56,336 bases of DNA from Phycisphaerae bacterium (lineage in GTDB: Bacteria; Planctomycetota; Phycisphaerae; Sedimentisphaerales; Anaerobacaceae), in contig JADHXR010000026.1 of assembly GCA_016782865.1 (NCBI GenBank), positions 1 through 56,336 on the forward strand, read 5' to 3'. A program made the position numbers and the translations under genes. Numbering within the stretch: the stretch's first letter is position 1; the number at the start of each line of letters is the position of its first letter. The notes beneath the pieces are model-generated. The model saw nothing but the letters and a program-made list of their open reading frames with translations. It ran no database searches and was not told where the DNA came from. Below, in pieces: positions 25,656 through 34,605 of this stretch.

Positions 25656-27089
25656 AAAGGCGCCGGCTTGACTTACCTGTGAATTGTAGCCCACGAAATG
25701 GAGGAACTTCTCGTACGTGAACACAGGTATCCACAGGCTCTGTGCCTGATCCCGGAGTTGGTTGTAGCGGCCAAGTCTGACCAGCGACGCCTCATGTCGC
25801 GCCTTTGCTCTGGGATCTATTTCCTCTTCTTCGATAGAGGGTTTTCGCAGAACCGTCGGCTGCTTGCCGAGTACGAGGAAGTCGGTGTCCACAGAGACCG
25901 AATCGGCCATTTCGCCGCCCCATTTCTTGACAAGTCTTTGGATTTTGTCGATGCCATCGGTATCGAGCTGGCCGTCGTTGTCGACATCGAAGTCGCCGGC
26001 GACAACAAATACGTTCGTTCTGTCGGCATCCCAGATCAGGTTTGCGACAACGTCACCCTGCAGGATGGGATTCTTGAGGTCCGGCTTGACAATACGTGCC
26101 GCCGAGTAGGTCTTCGACACGTCGAACACTTGGATCTCGGCCTTTCCCTTGCCGTCCTTCGGGACCGAAGCGCCTCTGTCGTAGACGGTGAATGTGAGCC
26201 CCGGATAGACATGTTCGTTGCTGCCGATATTCAGATGGACCACCTGGGCATTGTTGTCGACCAGTATCACCTTTCCGTCGGGCTTCTGCGCCAGTACGCC
26301 ACGGTCCGGTCCGGGCTCGATCTTGGCGACCTCGTCCCGGGCCTGCTTCAAACTGTCCTGGGCCGTCTGCAATTCCGCCTGCGTCAGGAGCAATGAGTCA
26401 TTCATTGCCTTGAGATCACCGTCGGCCAGCGTCAACTTGTCCGCGTACGTCTTGACCTGCTCAGTTGTTGTCTTACGCAGGAGTGCCGAGAGATCCGCGT
26501 ATTTCTGCTCGATGTCGCTAACCTGCGCCTGCAGTTTGTCCTTCTCAGCCAACAATGCCTTTTCTTTTTCTGCATTGGCTTGGTCGGCTAACTTGAATCT
26601 TTCCTGCTGCTCGGCAAGCTGCTTTTCAGTATCGAGCTTGGCCTTCGTGGCGTTGTCCAACTCTGCCGCCAGACTCTTGATCGCCGGGACAAGCCCTATC
26701 GTGTTGGGTTCTCCGATATCGATATGATCCTTGGCCACGTTGAGTGCATTCGCAACATCTGTATAGGCGTTCTTGACCTTGACTTCTGCCGAATTCGGTG
26801 CCGGGACGCCGCCTACAATCATAGTCAAGGCCTCGTCGACGTAGGCGATCATCGAGCCCATGTAGCTTGTCCGGCCTTGTCTCTCTCCGATCGTACCGCT
26901 CAACGCGCTCCTTTCCCTATCAGTGGCCAGATCATCCATCTCTCGCTGAAGATCGGCTGCGCCGGTCCTGTGCTCTTCGGCTTTGACATAGTAGATGACC
27001 GCAATCGTCGTTGAGGCTATAAAAAGCCCGACAAAGGTTATTAGAGTGTAGAGCATAGCATTGCTCTGCTTTCTCCTGCGTGCTGGCAT
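25653..27089 (-). CDS. Membrane-anchored coiled-coil protein with a BRCT-like C-terminal domain
   Basis: The 478 residues have a positively charged N-terminus, one membrane helix (about 12-35), a long coiled coil (about 40-270, many Lys/Glu/Ala/Gln heptads), a beta-rich middle domain, then a C-terminal segment. That segment reads like a BRCT fold: VFVVAGDFD, then LVKKWGGEMADSVSVDT and DFLVLG. I do not recognise a named family. The stop codon is supplied by the MITE at 25412-25655. Its topology suggests a periplasmic or envelope scaffold. Confidence 0.65.
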   Translation of the reverse strand: MPARRRKQSNAMLYTLITFVGLFIASTTIAVIYYVKAEEHRTGAADLQREMDDLATDRERSALSGTIGERQGRTSYMGSMIAYVDEALTMIVGGVPAPNSAEVKVKNAYTDVANALNVAKDHIDIGEPNTIGLVPAIKSLAAELDNATKAKLDTEKQLAEQQERFKLADQANAEKEKALLAEKDKLQAQVSDIEQKYADLSALLRKTTTEQVKTYADKLTLADGDLKAMNDSLLLTQAELQTAQDSLKQARDEVAKIEPGPDRGVLAQKPDGKVILVDNNAQVVHLNIGSNEHVYPGLTFTVYDRGASVPKDGKGKAEIQVFDVSKTYSAARIVKPDLKNPILQGDVVANLIWDADRTNVFVVAGDFDVDNDGQLDTDGIDKIQRLVKKWGGEMADSVSVDTDFLVLGKQPTVLRKPSIEEEEIDPRAKARHEASLVRLGRYNQLRDQAQSLWIPVFTYEKFLHFVGYNSQVSQAGAF

Positions 27090-27267
27090 AGTAAAGACTC
27101 CTTAGAAATATAGAAAATCACCCTTAAAAGCTTGTCTTGAATAATATTATCGCAGGAAAAGACATCCAAGTCAACAAAAAAAGCCGGTAGAGAACCGTTT
27201 TTACAGCAGAACGATTATCGACGGTCTTGTCGGCACGACTTTGACGCTCGGCGAGAAGCCGAAAGCC

Positions 27268-27951
27268 TCAAAGTTGCTCTATGATCGCGGGTAATTGGCT
27301 GATTTGGTGCGTTATGTGTTGGGCTGCAGAGTCGGATTCGTGGGAGCTTGATGTATGTATCCGAGCGGGGCGGACCAACTCGACGGTTGAAAACCCCAGT
27401 CTGTTCGGTGCGATGAAATCCTTCTTCTCGTTGTCCGCGATGTAGACGATGTTTTCCGCTCTGGCGTTCAAGTCCTGCATTATCTTCTCAAACCCCGCCG
27501 GCGACGGCTTCCAGCATTCTCTGCCAAGCTCTTCGGTGTAGACAATGCTCTGGAAATAATCTTCGATTCCCAGTCCCTGCACCTTCAGTCGCTGGGCCGG
27601 CAGAAAACCGTCAGTTAGCAGGGCGAGCGTATATTTTGTGCTCAATTCGACAAGAATGCCCCGGCTGTCCTCCGGCAGCGTTATTTTCGGAACGTGGTCG
27701 CGATAGACCCTCACCAGTTCCAGAACACGTTTGTCGTCGCAGCCCATGGCAAGCTCATCGAGAGCCACATTGAAGGTTCTGGTGTGATTTCCGGCCGTGA
27801 ACTGCCCCCAGAGAGCGGCAAAAATACGGTCACAAGGAGGGGCATCGCGCATATTGGCGAGAAATTCAGCCACGGCTGCAAAACCGCTCCTGCAATACTC
27901 AATCTCATCGTAGAGCGTGTCGTCCAGGTCAAAAATAACTACTGCTATCAT
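27268..27951 (-). CDS. HAD-superfamily hydrolase (subfamily IA)
   Basis: A phosphatase-type protein of 227 residues. The catalytic motif I is VIFDLDDTLYD, motif II is LLTDG, the motif III lysine is in ECWKPSPAGF, and motif IV is YIADNEKKD. The helical cap lies at about 17-90. The substrate cannot be told from sequence. It stands alone between two intergenic gaps. Confidence 0.88.
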   Translation of the reverse strand: MIAVVIFDLDDTLYDEIEYCRSGFAAVAEFLANMRDAPPCDRIFAALWGQFTAGNHTRTFNVALDELAMGCDDKRVLELVRVYRDHVPKITLPEDSRGILVELSTKYTLALLTDGFLPAQRLKVQGLGIEDYFQSIVYTEELGRECWKPSPAGFEKIMQDLNARAENIVYIADNEKKDFIAPNRLGFSTVELVRPARIHTSSSHESDSAAQHITHQISQLPAIIEQL

Positions 27952-28101
27952 GATTCGAGCCTTACCGTTCGGTCGCGCTATCGGACTAAATTCTTACGAT
28001 AGACTATGCACCAATTGCTTATTCTCATATAATTTTACGCATTATCGGTTGAAATGTCGATATTTTCAACAAGCACCGTGAACATAGATGGGGCACCAAG
28101 T

Positions 28102-28974
28102 ATGAAATTTTTGCAGACAATGCGTCCACATCACTGGATCAAGAACGTATTTGTGTTCGCAGCTCTGCTTTTTGGACAAAAACTTACCGATTTGCCGGCT
28201 GTCGGCAAGGCGATCGGTGCTTTTTTCTGCTTCTGCCTCGCCGCTTCGGCCGTGTATATCTTCAACGACATTGTTGACCGCAAGGCGGACAGTCTTCATC
28301 CGGAAAAATGCAGCAGGCCGATCGCCGCAGGTAGTCTGAGCGTTCGTTTGGCAACGGTTATGTCGATTGTATGTGCTGGGCTGGCGATCATTGGCAGTTT
28401 CACGTTGGCCCGGTATTTCGCGCTCATCGTCGTTCTGTATATCGTGCTGATGGTTCTGTATTCGCTCCTGCTCAAGAGGGCGATGATCCTCGACTGTCTG
28501 GCAATATCAATCGGGTTCTGTCTGCGGGCAATCGCCGGCGCGGTCGTTGTGGGAGTATTCATCTCACCCTGGTTGATTATCTGCACGTTCGCCCTGTGTC
28601 TGTTCCTGGCTTTCAGCAAACGCCGCAGCGAGATAGCGCAGCTTCGCGCCGACAGCGAGTCGTTTCGCCAGACGCTGGCGGGCTATACGCCTGAGCTGCT
28701 GGCCCACATGGTCGATGTCACCAGCGGCCTGGCGATTGTGTCCTTCCTTCTTTATGCTATGGATGCCAGAACCGTAGAGAGGTTCGGGACGATCAATCTG
28801 GTATACACGAGCCCGCTGGTTGTGTACTGCATCTTCCGTCTCAGCGCGCTGATGCAGAAAGGTAAATTTTCAGGGCCGGTCCGGCTTATCCTCGCCGATC
28901 TGCCGTTTCAGATCGGCTTGGCGCTCTGGGTCTTATCGTGTATCGGAATTATCTACGCCGGAAGGCTTGGTTAG
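28102..28974 (+). CDS. UbiA-family prenyltransferase, DPPR-synthase-like
   Basis: An integral membrane protein of 290 residues with about eight membrane helices. The first Asp-rich motif NDIVDRKAD binds the prenyl diphosphate. The opening MRPHHWIKNVFVFAALLFG is characteristic of decaprenyl-phosphate phosphoribosyltransferase-like proteins, which put phosphoribose on a lipid carrier. ATG 28102 is preferred; an upstream start gives an unconserved extension. In organisms without arabinan its product could feed other glycolipids; this is unproven. Confidence 0.8.
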   Translation: MKFLQTMRPHHWIKNVFVFAALLFGQKLTDLPAVGKAIGAFFCFCLAASAVYIFNDIVDRKADSLHPEKCSRPIAAGSLSVRLATVMSIVCAGLAIIGSFTLARYFALIVVLYIVLMVLYSLLLKRAMILDCLAISIGFCLRAIAGAVVVGVFISPWLIICTFALCLFLAFSKRRSEIAQLRADSESFRQTLAGYTPELLAHMVDVTSGLAIVSFLLYAMDARTVERFGTINLVYTSPLVVYCIFRLSALMQKGKFSGPVRLILADLPFQIGLALWVLSCIGIIYAGRLG

Positions 28975-28987
28975 GATTGAAAAACAA

Positions 28988-29722
28988 ATGGCTGAACAAA
29001 GATTGCAGAAAGTCCTGGCGGCCGCCGGGATCGATTCTCGCAGGAATTGCGAGGAGCTGATTGTCAGCGGAGTCGTGCGGGTCAATCGCAAGGTTGTGGA
29101 CGAGCTGCCGGCCTTCGTCGACCCGGACACAGACGTCATAACCGTTCACGGCAAGCGAATCGGCGCCGCCCGGAAGGTCTATTTTCTTCTGAACAAGCCC
29201 AAAGGTGTGATCTGCACCAACAGCGACCCTCAGGGCAGAAAGAAAGCGATAGATCTGATCCGTACTCCCGAGCGCATCTTCTGTGTGGGCAGGCTCGACG
29301 TCGATACTACGGGAATAATCCTCCTGAGCAACGACAGTGAACTGGCGAACAAGCTGACGCATCCGAGATACGGATTGGCCAAGACCTATGTTGTCGAGGT
29401 AAAGGGCCAAATCACAGGCGAGCAGATTGAAAAGCTCAAGAAGGGGATCTGGCTGGCCGAGGGCAAGACAGGCAGGGCTTCGGCTAAGATCCTCAAACGC
29501 GGACACAAGGAATCACTAATTGAAGTCACTATCCGGCAGGGACTTAACCGGCAGGTCCGCAGAATGCTGGCGAAAGTCGGCCTGCCCGTCAAGTCGCTCA
29601 AGAGAACACGGATCGGCAAGCTAACTTCTCGAGGCCTCGGCGCCGGGAAATTCAGAACGCTCACCGGTGGCGAAATAACGTACCTTGAGAAGATTGCTGC
29701 CGGCCAACCGGCCCGCAAGTGA
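28988..29722 (+). CDS. 23S rRNA pseudouridine synthase (RsuA/RluB/E/F family)
   Basis: Modifies one uridine of ribosomal RNA. An S4 RNA-binding domain opens the 244-residue protein (AEQRLQKVLAAAGIDSRR). The catalytic motif GRLDVDTTGIILLSND supplies the active Asp. NRQVRRMLAKVG is the family's C-terminal block. ATG 28988 lies 13 bases after the preceding stop, so the two genes are likely co-transcribed. The exact target position is not decidable. Confidence 0.92.
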   Translation: MAEQRLQKVLAAAGIDSRRNCEELIVSGVVRVNRKVVDELPAFVDPDTDVITVHGKRIGAARKVYFLLNKPKGVICTNSDPQGRKKAIDLIRTPERIFCVGRLDVDTTGIILLSNDSELANKLTHPRYGLAKTYVVEVKGQITGEQIEKLKKGIWLAEGKTGRASAKILKRGHKESLIEVTIRQGLNRQVRRMLAKVGLPVKSLKRTRIGKLTSRGLGAGKFRTLTGGEITYLEKIAAGQPARK

Positions 29723-29856
29723 AAGCCGGCGGAATACAAGCCGGTTTCTCAGATGCCGGATGTAATAGCAGGTATCGACTGAACGTCGCACTTTTCCGGG
29801 TTGGATGGGCATTTTCTGCAAAAAAAAGCTTTTTTGCGTCAAAATCTGGTTTGCCC

Positions 29857-29884
29857 TTGCAAATTTTGGGCGACATTGTATAGT
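29857..29884 (+). promoter_or_regulatory. Promoter of rpmB
   Basis: TTGCAA (29857-29862, 4 of 6), 16 bases, TATAGT (29879-29884, 5 of 6), about 60 bases upstream of rpmB. A further AT-rich palindrome (about 29818-29837, A-run and T-run around AAGCTT) lies before it and may end the upstream transcript. Confidence 0.5.
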
Positions 29885-29943
29885 TGAGCGTTTTGGTGGG
29901 GTAGAAACCCAGCATGCGTTAAGAAGATGTAGGAGCGTATTTG

Positions 29944-30210
29944 ATGTCGAGAGTATGTTACTTTACAGGTAAGCGAACGGTAGCGGGCAGAAGCATATCC
30001 CGGCGCGGTAAGGCCAAGTATCTCGGAGGTGTCGGTAAGAGGGTAACCGGCATCACCAAAAGAAAGTTTAAGCCGAACATACAGAAAGTCCGCGCCGTCG
30101 TCGACGGCAGGGTCTGCAGGATTAAGGTTTCAGCCAAGGCTATACGGATGGGGCTTGTCCAAAAGCCGCCGAAGCGGGATTACAAGCCCGCCGCCACGGC
30201 AACTGACTGA
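29944..30210 (+). CDS. rpmB: 50S ribosomal protein L28
   Basis: An 88-residue ribosomal protein. The opening MSRVCYFTGKRTVAGRSIS and the block ITKRKFKPNIQKVRA are the L28 signature. ATG 29944 is chosen because AGGAG lies 8 bases upstream; the preceding TTG in frame is not needed. A terminator follows at 30243. Confidence 0.96.
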   Translation: MSRVCYFTGKRTVAGRSISRRGKAKYLGGVGKRVTGITKRKFKPNIQKVRAVVDGRVCRIKVSAKAIRMGLVQKPPKRDYKPAATATD

Positions 30211-30242
30211 CAGAACTGTTTTGTAAGACGATATTCTTAACA

Positions 30243-30269
30243 GCGGGGTGGGGTTCTGCCTCGCTTTTT
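30243..30269 (+). terminator. Intrinsic terminator after rpmB
   Basis: GCGGGG (30243-30248) pairs with CCTCGC (30259-30264), including one G-U pair, across a 10-base loop, followed by TTTTT (30265-30269). It ends the L28 transcript just before gatC. Confidence 0.7.
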
Positions 30270-30290
30270 ATTTAGGCAGGGACGCACGCA

Positions 30291-30599
30291 GTGGCAGAGA
30301 AGATTGACGAAGCGCAGGTGAGAAAAGTCGCCAAACTGTCCAGGCTGGAGCTTACCGACGCGGAGGTTGGGGAATTCACGGGCCAGTTGAGTGCGATCCT
30401 CGGTTATGTCGAGAAGATGAACGAGTTGGATACCGAGAACGTCGAGCCTCTGGCGCACTGTCTGCCGATCAGCAACGTCTTTCGCCCAGATAGTGTCAAA
30501 GAGTCGCTCGGAACCGAAAAGGCATTGGCTAACGCGCCGCAGCGAGATGGCGATTTTTTCAAGGTTCCGAAGATACTGGATGTTGGCTCCGGCGCATAG
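30291..30599 (+). CDS. gatC: Asp/Glu-tRNA amidotransferase subunit C
   Basis: Small subunit of GatCAB, which converts Glu-tRNA(Gln) and Asp-tRNA(Asn) to their amides. Its 102 residues read as typical GatC: VRKVAKLSRLELTDAEV, LGYVEKMNELDT and a C-terminal DGDFFKVPKILD. The start is GTG 30291. It is separated from gatA by an unrelated lipoprotein gene. Confidence 0.95.
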   Translation: MAEKIDEAQVRKVAKLSRLELTDAEVGEFTGQLSAILGYVEKMNELDTENVEPLAHCLPISNVFRPDSVKESLGTEKALANAPQRDGDFFKVPKILDVGSGA

Positions 30600-30633
30600 G
30601 AGTTGTCGAAAGCATATAAGGAGGTACTTGGCA

Positions 30634-31401
30634 ATGAAAGCAACGTATCTGTTATGCCCTGTGTTCGTGGCTTTGTCTCTGGCGGGCTGCACGCAGATGG
30701 AGAAAGAAGAGATGACATTCGAGTTAATTGAGCGGGGCGGGCAGCATTCGCAGACGTTTGAAGAGACGGTAACCAAGACCCTTAGCTGCAAGTATCTGCT
30801 GTTTATGCCCGAGGACTACGGCGAGCAAGAGAAAGACTGGCCCCTTATGCTGTTCCTGCACGGCGCCGGCGAACGAGGCAGCGACCTGCAGAAGGTCAAA
30901 GTTCACGGTCCGCCCAAGATAGTTGAAAAGCAAAAGGACTTTCCCTTTATCGTTGTCTCTCCACAATGTCCCGAAGGCGATTGGTGGGATGAGAAACTCG
31001 ATGTTCTGACACATCTGCTCGACGATATCGTGGCTCGGTATGATGTGGACACGAACAGGATTTATCTGACGGGCCTGAGCATGGGTGGATACGGGACCTG
31101 GGCTCTGGCCTCCAAATATCCCGATCGATTTGCAGCCATCGCCCCCATTTGCGGCGGCGGCAAGCGCTTCATGGCTTACAGGCTCAAGGATGTGCCCGTC
31201 TGGGCCTTTCACGGAGCGAAAGACTCAGTTGTTCCCCTCGAAGAATCCGAGGAAATGGTCGAAGCAATAAACGCCCGCGGCGGAAATGCCAAGTTGACAA
31301 TCTACCCCGACGCGGGCCATGACTCATGGACCAAATCATACGACAATCAGGAGCTTTACGATTGGCTCCTCGAGCACCGCAGAGGCAACCGGACGAAATA
31401 G
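30634..31401 (+). CDS. Lipoprotein esterase/hydrolase (alpha/beta fold)
   Basis: A 255-residue probable exported esterase of the PHB-depolymerase/phospholipase type. The N-terminus has a lipobox LAGC ending at Cys19, so it is likely lipid-anchored. The oxyanion segment FLHGAGERG, nucleophile Ser149 in GLSMGGYG, Asp197 in AKDSVVP and His229 in GHDSW complete a triad. ATG 30634 has a near-perfect AAGGAGGT site. It sits between gatC and gatA with short gaps, an unexpected place for an envelope enzyme. Confidence 0.9.
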   Translation: MKATYLLCPVFVALSLAGCTQMEKEEMTFELIERGGQHSQTFEETVTKTLSCKYLLFMPEDYGEQEKDWPLMLFLHGAGERGSDLQKVKVHGPPKIVEKQKDFPFIVVSPQCPEGDWWDEKLDVLTHLLDDIVARYDVDTNRIYLTGLSMGGYGTWALASKYPDRFAAIAPICGGGKRFMAYRLKDVPVWAFHGAKDSVVPLEESEEMVEAINARGGNAKLTIYPDAGHDSWTKSYDNQELYDWLLEHRRGNRTK

Positions 31402-31417
31402 CGGGTGGTTTTTCGCG

Positions 31418-32881
31418 ATGGAACAGTTGAGTGCAAAGGAACTGCGTGACAGAATTGCAGCCGGTCAAACAAGCAGTGTCGAAGCGACTATGGCTGTTTT
31501 CGAACGGATACGGCAGTTCGAGCCGACAATCGGCGCTTACATCAGCACATGTGAAGAAAAGGCCCTGGAAGCCGCGGCCGATGTCGACAAGCGTATAGTT
31601 GCAGGCGAGCCGGTTGGGCAACTGGCGGGCGTACCCGTTGCGGTCAAAGACAACATGTGCACCACTTTCGGGGCTACTACTTGTGCTTCGAGAATCCTGG
31701 AGAACTTCCACGCGCCTTACAACGCTACGGTGGTGGACAAGCTGCTCGCCGCCGATGCGGTGATTGTCGGCAAAGCTAACATGGATGAGTTCGCGATGGG
31801 TTCGAGCACGGAGAACTCGGGACTGAAGCAGACGGTCAATCCGTGGGACACAAGTCGCGTGCCGGGTGGAAGCAGCGGGGGGGCGGCGGCGGCCGTGGCG
31901 GGTGGCCTCTGTTTTGCAGCGCTGGGCTCCGACACGGGGGGCTCGATTCGCCAGCCGGCCAGCTTCTGTGGGGTGGTGGGCCTCAAGCCCACGTACGGCA
32001 GGGTCTCGCGATTCGGACTTGTTGCATACGGTTCGAGTCTGGACCAGATCGGGCCAATAACGCAGACTCTCGCCGATACTGCGCTGGTGTTGAATGTCAT
32101 CGCAGGGCACGATCCCGCTGACAGCACGAGCGTGAACGAAGCTATGGCTGCGGCCTGCGACTATCTCGAAGAACTCGAAGAGCCGGTGGAGAAATTGAAA
32201 ATAGCGATTGTCCCCGAGTACACGGCCGGCGCAGACGAATCCGTGCAGAGGGCGCTGAGCGACGCGATCGAAGTGTACAAAAAACTCGGTGCCGAAATCA
32301 CGGAAATAGACATGCCTCACCTTGATTACGCAACCGCCGCCTATTACGTGATCGCGACCGCTGAGGCGTCGAGCAATCTCGCCCGCTATGATGGCGTGCA
32401 TTACGGCCATCGGACACAAAGTCCGAAAGATTATGTCGAGGTCTATTCGAAATCTCGCGCCGAGGCGTTCGGCCAGGAGGTCAAAAGGCGGATTATGCTT
32501 GGCACCTATGCGTTGTCGAGTGGATACTATGATGCCTATTACTTAAAAGCCTTGAAGGTCAGGAATCTGATACGAGGTGATTTCACCAGTGCTTTTGAGA
32601 AATACGACTGCATTATAATGCCCGTTGCGCCCACGACCGCCTTCAAGATCGGCGAAAAGACCGACGATCCGCTACAGATGTATCTGTCGGACATCTATAC
32701 TATAGGCGCCAATTTAGCCGGAATCCCCGGCATAAGCATCCCCTGTGGATTCGACGAGGACAACCTGCCGGTCGGCCTTCAAATACTGGCTCCGGCCTTC
32801 GGCGAGGAAAAGCTGCTGCGGATCGCACGTATGTTTGAAAAGGAAACTGACTGGCACAAAAGGACGCCTCCAATTGTTTAG
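31418..32881 (+). CDS. gatA: Asp/Glu-tRNA amidotransferase subunit A
   Basis: Glutaminase subunit of GatCAB. The amidase-signature Lys is in VPVAVKDNM, and the Ser-cisSer-Lys core continues in GGSSGGAAAAVAGG and DTGGSIRQPASFCG. The protein has 487 residues from ATG 31418; its stop TAG (32879-32881) is immediately followed by an inverted-repeat element. Normal length and complete motifs. Confidence 0.97.
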   Translation: MEQLSAKELRDRIAAGQTSSVEATMAVFERIRQFEPTIGAYISTCEEKALEAAADVDKRIVAGEPVGQLAGVPVAVKDNMCTTFGATTCASRILENFHAPYNATVVDKLLAADAVIVGKANMDEFAMGSSTENSGLKQTVNPWDTSRVPGGSSGGAAAAVAGGLCFAALGSDTGGSIRQPASFCGVVGLKPTYGRVSRFGLVAYGSSLDQIGPITQTLADTALVLNVIAGHDPADSTSVNEAMAAACDYLEELEEPVEKLKIAIVPEYTAGADESVQRALSDAIEVYKKLGAEITEIDMPHLDYATAAYYVIATAEASSNLARYDGVHYGHRTQSPKDYVEVYSKSRAEAFGQEVKRRIMLGTYALSSGYYDAYYLKALKVRNLIRGDFTSAFEKYDCIIMPVAPTTAFKIGEKTDDPLQMYLSDIYTIGANLAGIPGISIPCGFDEDNLPVGLQILAPAFGEEKLLRIARMFEKETDWHKRTPPIV

Positions 32882-33056
32882 CCACGAATTATCACGAATG
32901 AACACGAATAGTAAAGATATCGTTCAGAAAGAGTTGTCCTACAAAGTTGTTGGTTTGGCCATGATATTCAATTTTGCAAAGAAGAGCTTCGAATATGAGA
33001 GGTTTGTCTTATAGCTATTTCAGTGAATTAGTGCCAAATTCGTGCTAATTCGTGGC
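32881..33056. mobile_element. 176-bp inverted-repeat cassette with a GxxExxY relic
   Basis: GCCACGAATTATCACGAAT (32881-32899) is inverted at 33038-33056 with 18 of 19 bases matching. The flanks are CACGAAT-type repeats of a kind seen round GxxExxY genes. The inside encodes only the two ends of such a protein (32898-33014). The cassette fills nearly the whole gap from the gatA stop to the gatB start. Confidence 0.7.
32898..33014 (+). pseudogene. GxxExxY (TIGR04256-like) protein, internally deleted
   Basis: The 38-codon frame starts KDIVQKELSYKVVGLAM, the usual N-terminus of GxxExxY proteins, and then runs directly into NFAKKSFEYERFVL, their usual C-terminus. About 85-90 middle residues, including the GxxExxY nuclease-like motif, are missing in one clean in-frame deletion. 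It cannot encode the family's core. Family identity is from memory of the sequence; no search was done. Confidence 0.75.
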
Positions 33057-33065
33057 TGTATCCGA

Positions 33066-34577
33066 ATGGATGAGAAAATGGCTCAATTGCAGCACAAGGT
33101 TATTGTTGGTTTGGAGATTCACGTGCAATTGTGCACGAAGAGCAAGATGTTCTGTGGCTGCGCCGTGGAGTTCGGCGCAGAGCCCAACAGCAGGGTCTGT
33201 CCGGTGTGTCTGGGCATGCCCGGGGTGTTGCCGGTCATGAACAAGCAGGCGTACGAATACTCCGTCCTGACGGCGATGGCCCTCGACTGCCGGATACCGA
33301 CGTTCACCAAGTGGGACAGAAAGAGCTACTACTATCCCGATTTGCCGAAGAATTATCAGATAAGCCAGTACGATTTGCCGCTCGGCGAGAACGGTTTCAT
33401 CGAGATACCTCTCGAATCGGGCCGGACCAAGAGGATCGGAATAACAAGGGCGCACCTCGAAGAAGACGCCGGCAAAAACCTGCACACGGCGGGCAATTTC
33501 TCGCAGGTGGATTTGAACCGGACCGGCACGCCTTTGCTTGAGATCGTCACCGAGCCCGACATGAACAGCGGCGCCGAAGTGCGGGCGCTGGCGGTCGAGT
33601 TGCAGCGAATGGTGCGGTTCCTGGGTGTCTCCGAAGCCGATATGCAGAAAGGCCACATGCGTTTCGAGCCTAACATCAATCTGGCTATCCTCAAAGACGG
33701 CGTCGAATACAGAACATCCATAGTCGAGATCAAGAACCTCAACAGCTTCCGGGCTTTGGAACGAAGTGTCAACCACGAAGAGCACAGACAGCTCGACGAA
33801 TTCCTCGACACGGGCAAGGTCATGAAGATGGGCAGCAAGACCACGCGGGGTTGGGATGACGAACGCGAGGTTACCGTCCTGCAACGAGAGAAGGAGGAGG
33901 CCCATGATTACAGGTACTTCCCCGAGCCCGACCTGATGCCTGTGAAATTAGCGCCTCGGTGGCTGGATGACATCCGCTCGCATATGTGCGAATTGCCGCT
34001 CAAGAGACAGATGCGATATGTCGAGCAGTACAAGCTGAGCGATTATGATGCGGGTGTGCTTACGGCTGAGCGCTCGACGGCGGATTTCTTCGACGAGGCG
34101 GTCGAGGCCGGCGGCGAGCCGAAGAGGGTCTGCAACATACTCGCGCAGACAGGCTTGAGAAAGGCAAATGAGAAGGGATGCAGCATAGCGCAGTTGGGTG
34201 TTCAGGCTATAGATGTGGCGAAATTAGCACAAGAGATTGAAACCGGAAGAATCAACGCCTCTTCAGCGAAAACAATATTTGAAGAAATTGTAAAGCTGAA
34301 AGCGAATGTCTTTAGTCGCGCGACAGTCGAGGATCCCCTAACAGTTCAGCGAATAGCGGAACAACTCAATCTGATTCAGAAAAGCGATGCAGGCGAATTA
34401 GAGGCAATAGTTGACCAGATAATTGCGGAAAATCCCAAAGCAGTTGAGGACGTCACCAGCGGCGGTAAGAAGAGCAAGAAAGCCAAAGGCTTCTTGCTGG
34501 GGCAGGTTATGCAGAAGACGAAGGGCCAGGCAAATCCGAAAGTGGTCTCTGAAATTCTGGCCAAGAAACTTGGCTGA
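33066..34577 (+). CDS. gatB: Asp/Glu-tRNA amidotransferase subunit B
   Basis: tRNA-binding and kinase subunit of GatCAB, 503 residues. The N-terminal GatB core begins KVIVGLEIHVQL, with a metal-binding set CGCAVEFGA and VCPVCLGMPG, followed by SYYYPDLPKNYQISQ. The C-terminal YqeY-like tail (from about 350) ends GFLLGQVMQKTKGQANP. Two close ATG codons (33066 and 33078) are possible and no good ribosome site separates them; 33066 is used. The start lies just past the inverted-repeat cassette, which therefore forms its leader. Confidence 0.96.
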   Translation: MDEKMAQLQHKVIVGLEIHVQLCTKSKMFCGCAVEFGAEPNSRVCPVCLGMPGVLPVMNKQAYEYSVLTAMALDCRIPTFTKWDRKSYYYPDLPKNYQISQYDLPLGENGFIEIPLESGRTKRIGITRAHLEEDAGKNLHTAGNFSQVDLNRTGTPLLEIVTEPDMNSGAEVRALAVELQRMVRFLGVSEADMQKGHMRFEPNINLAILKDGVEYRTSIVEIKNLNSFRALERSVNHEEHRQLDEFLDTGKVMKMGSKTTRGWDDEREVTVLQREKEEAHDYRYFPEPDLMPVKLAPRWLDDIRSHMCELPLKRQMRYVEQYKLSDYDAGVLTAERSTADFFDEAVEAGGEPKRVCNILAQTGLRKANEKGCSIAQLGVQAIDVAKLAQEIETGRINASSAKTIFEEIVKLKANVFSRATVEDPLTVQRIAEQLNLIQKSDAGELEAIVDQIIAENPKAVEDVTSGGKKSKKAKGFLLGQVMQKTKGQANPKVVSEILAKKLG

Positions 34578-34605
34578 GGTATTGTGACAACGAGAGGGAC
34601 AGAGC

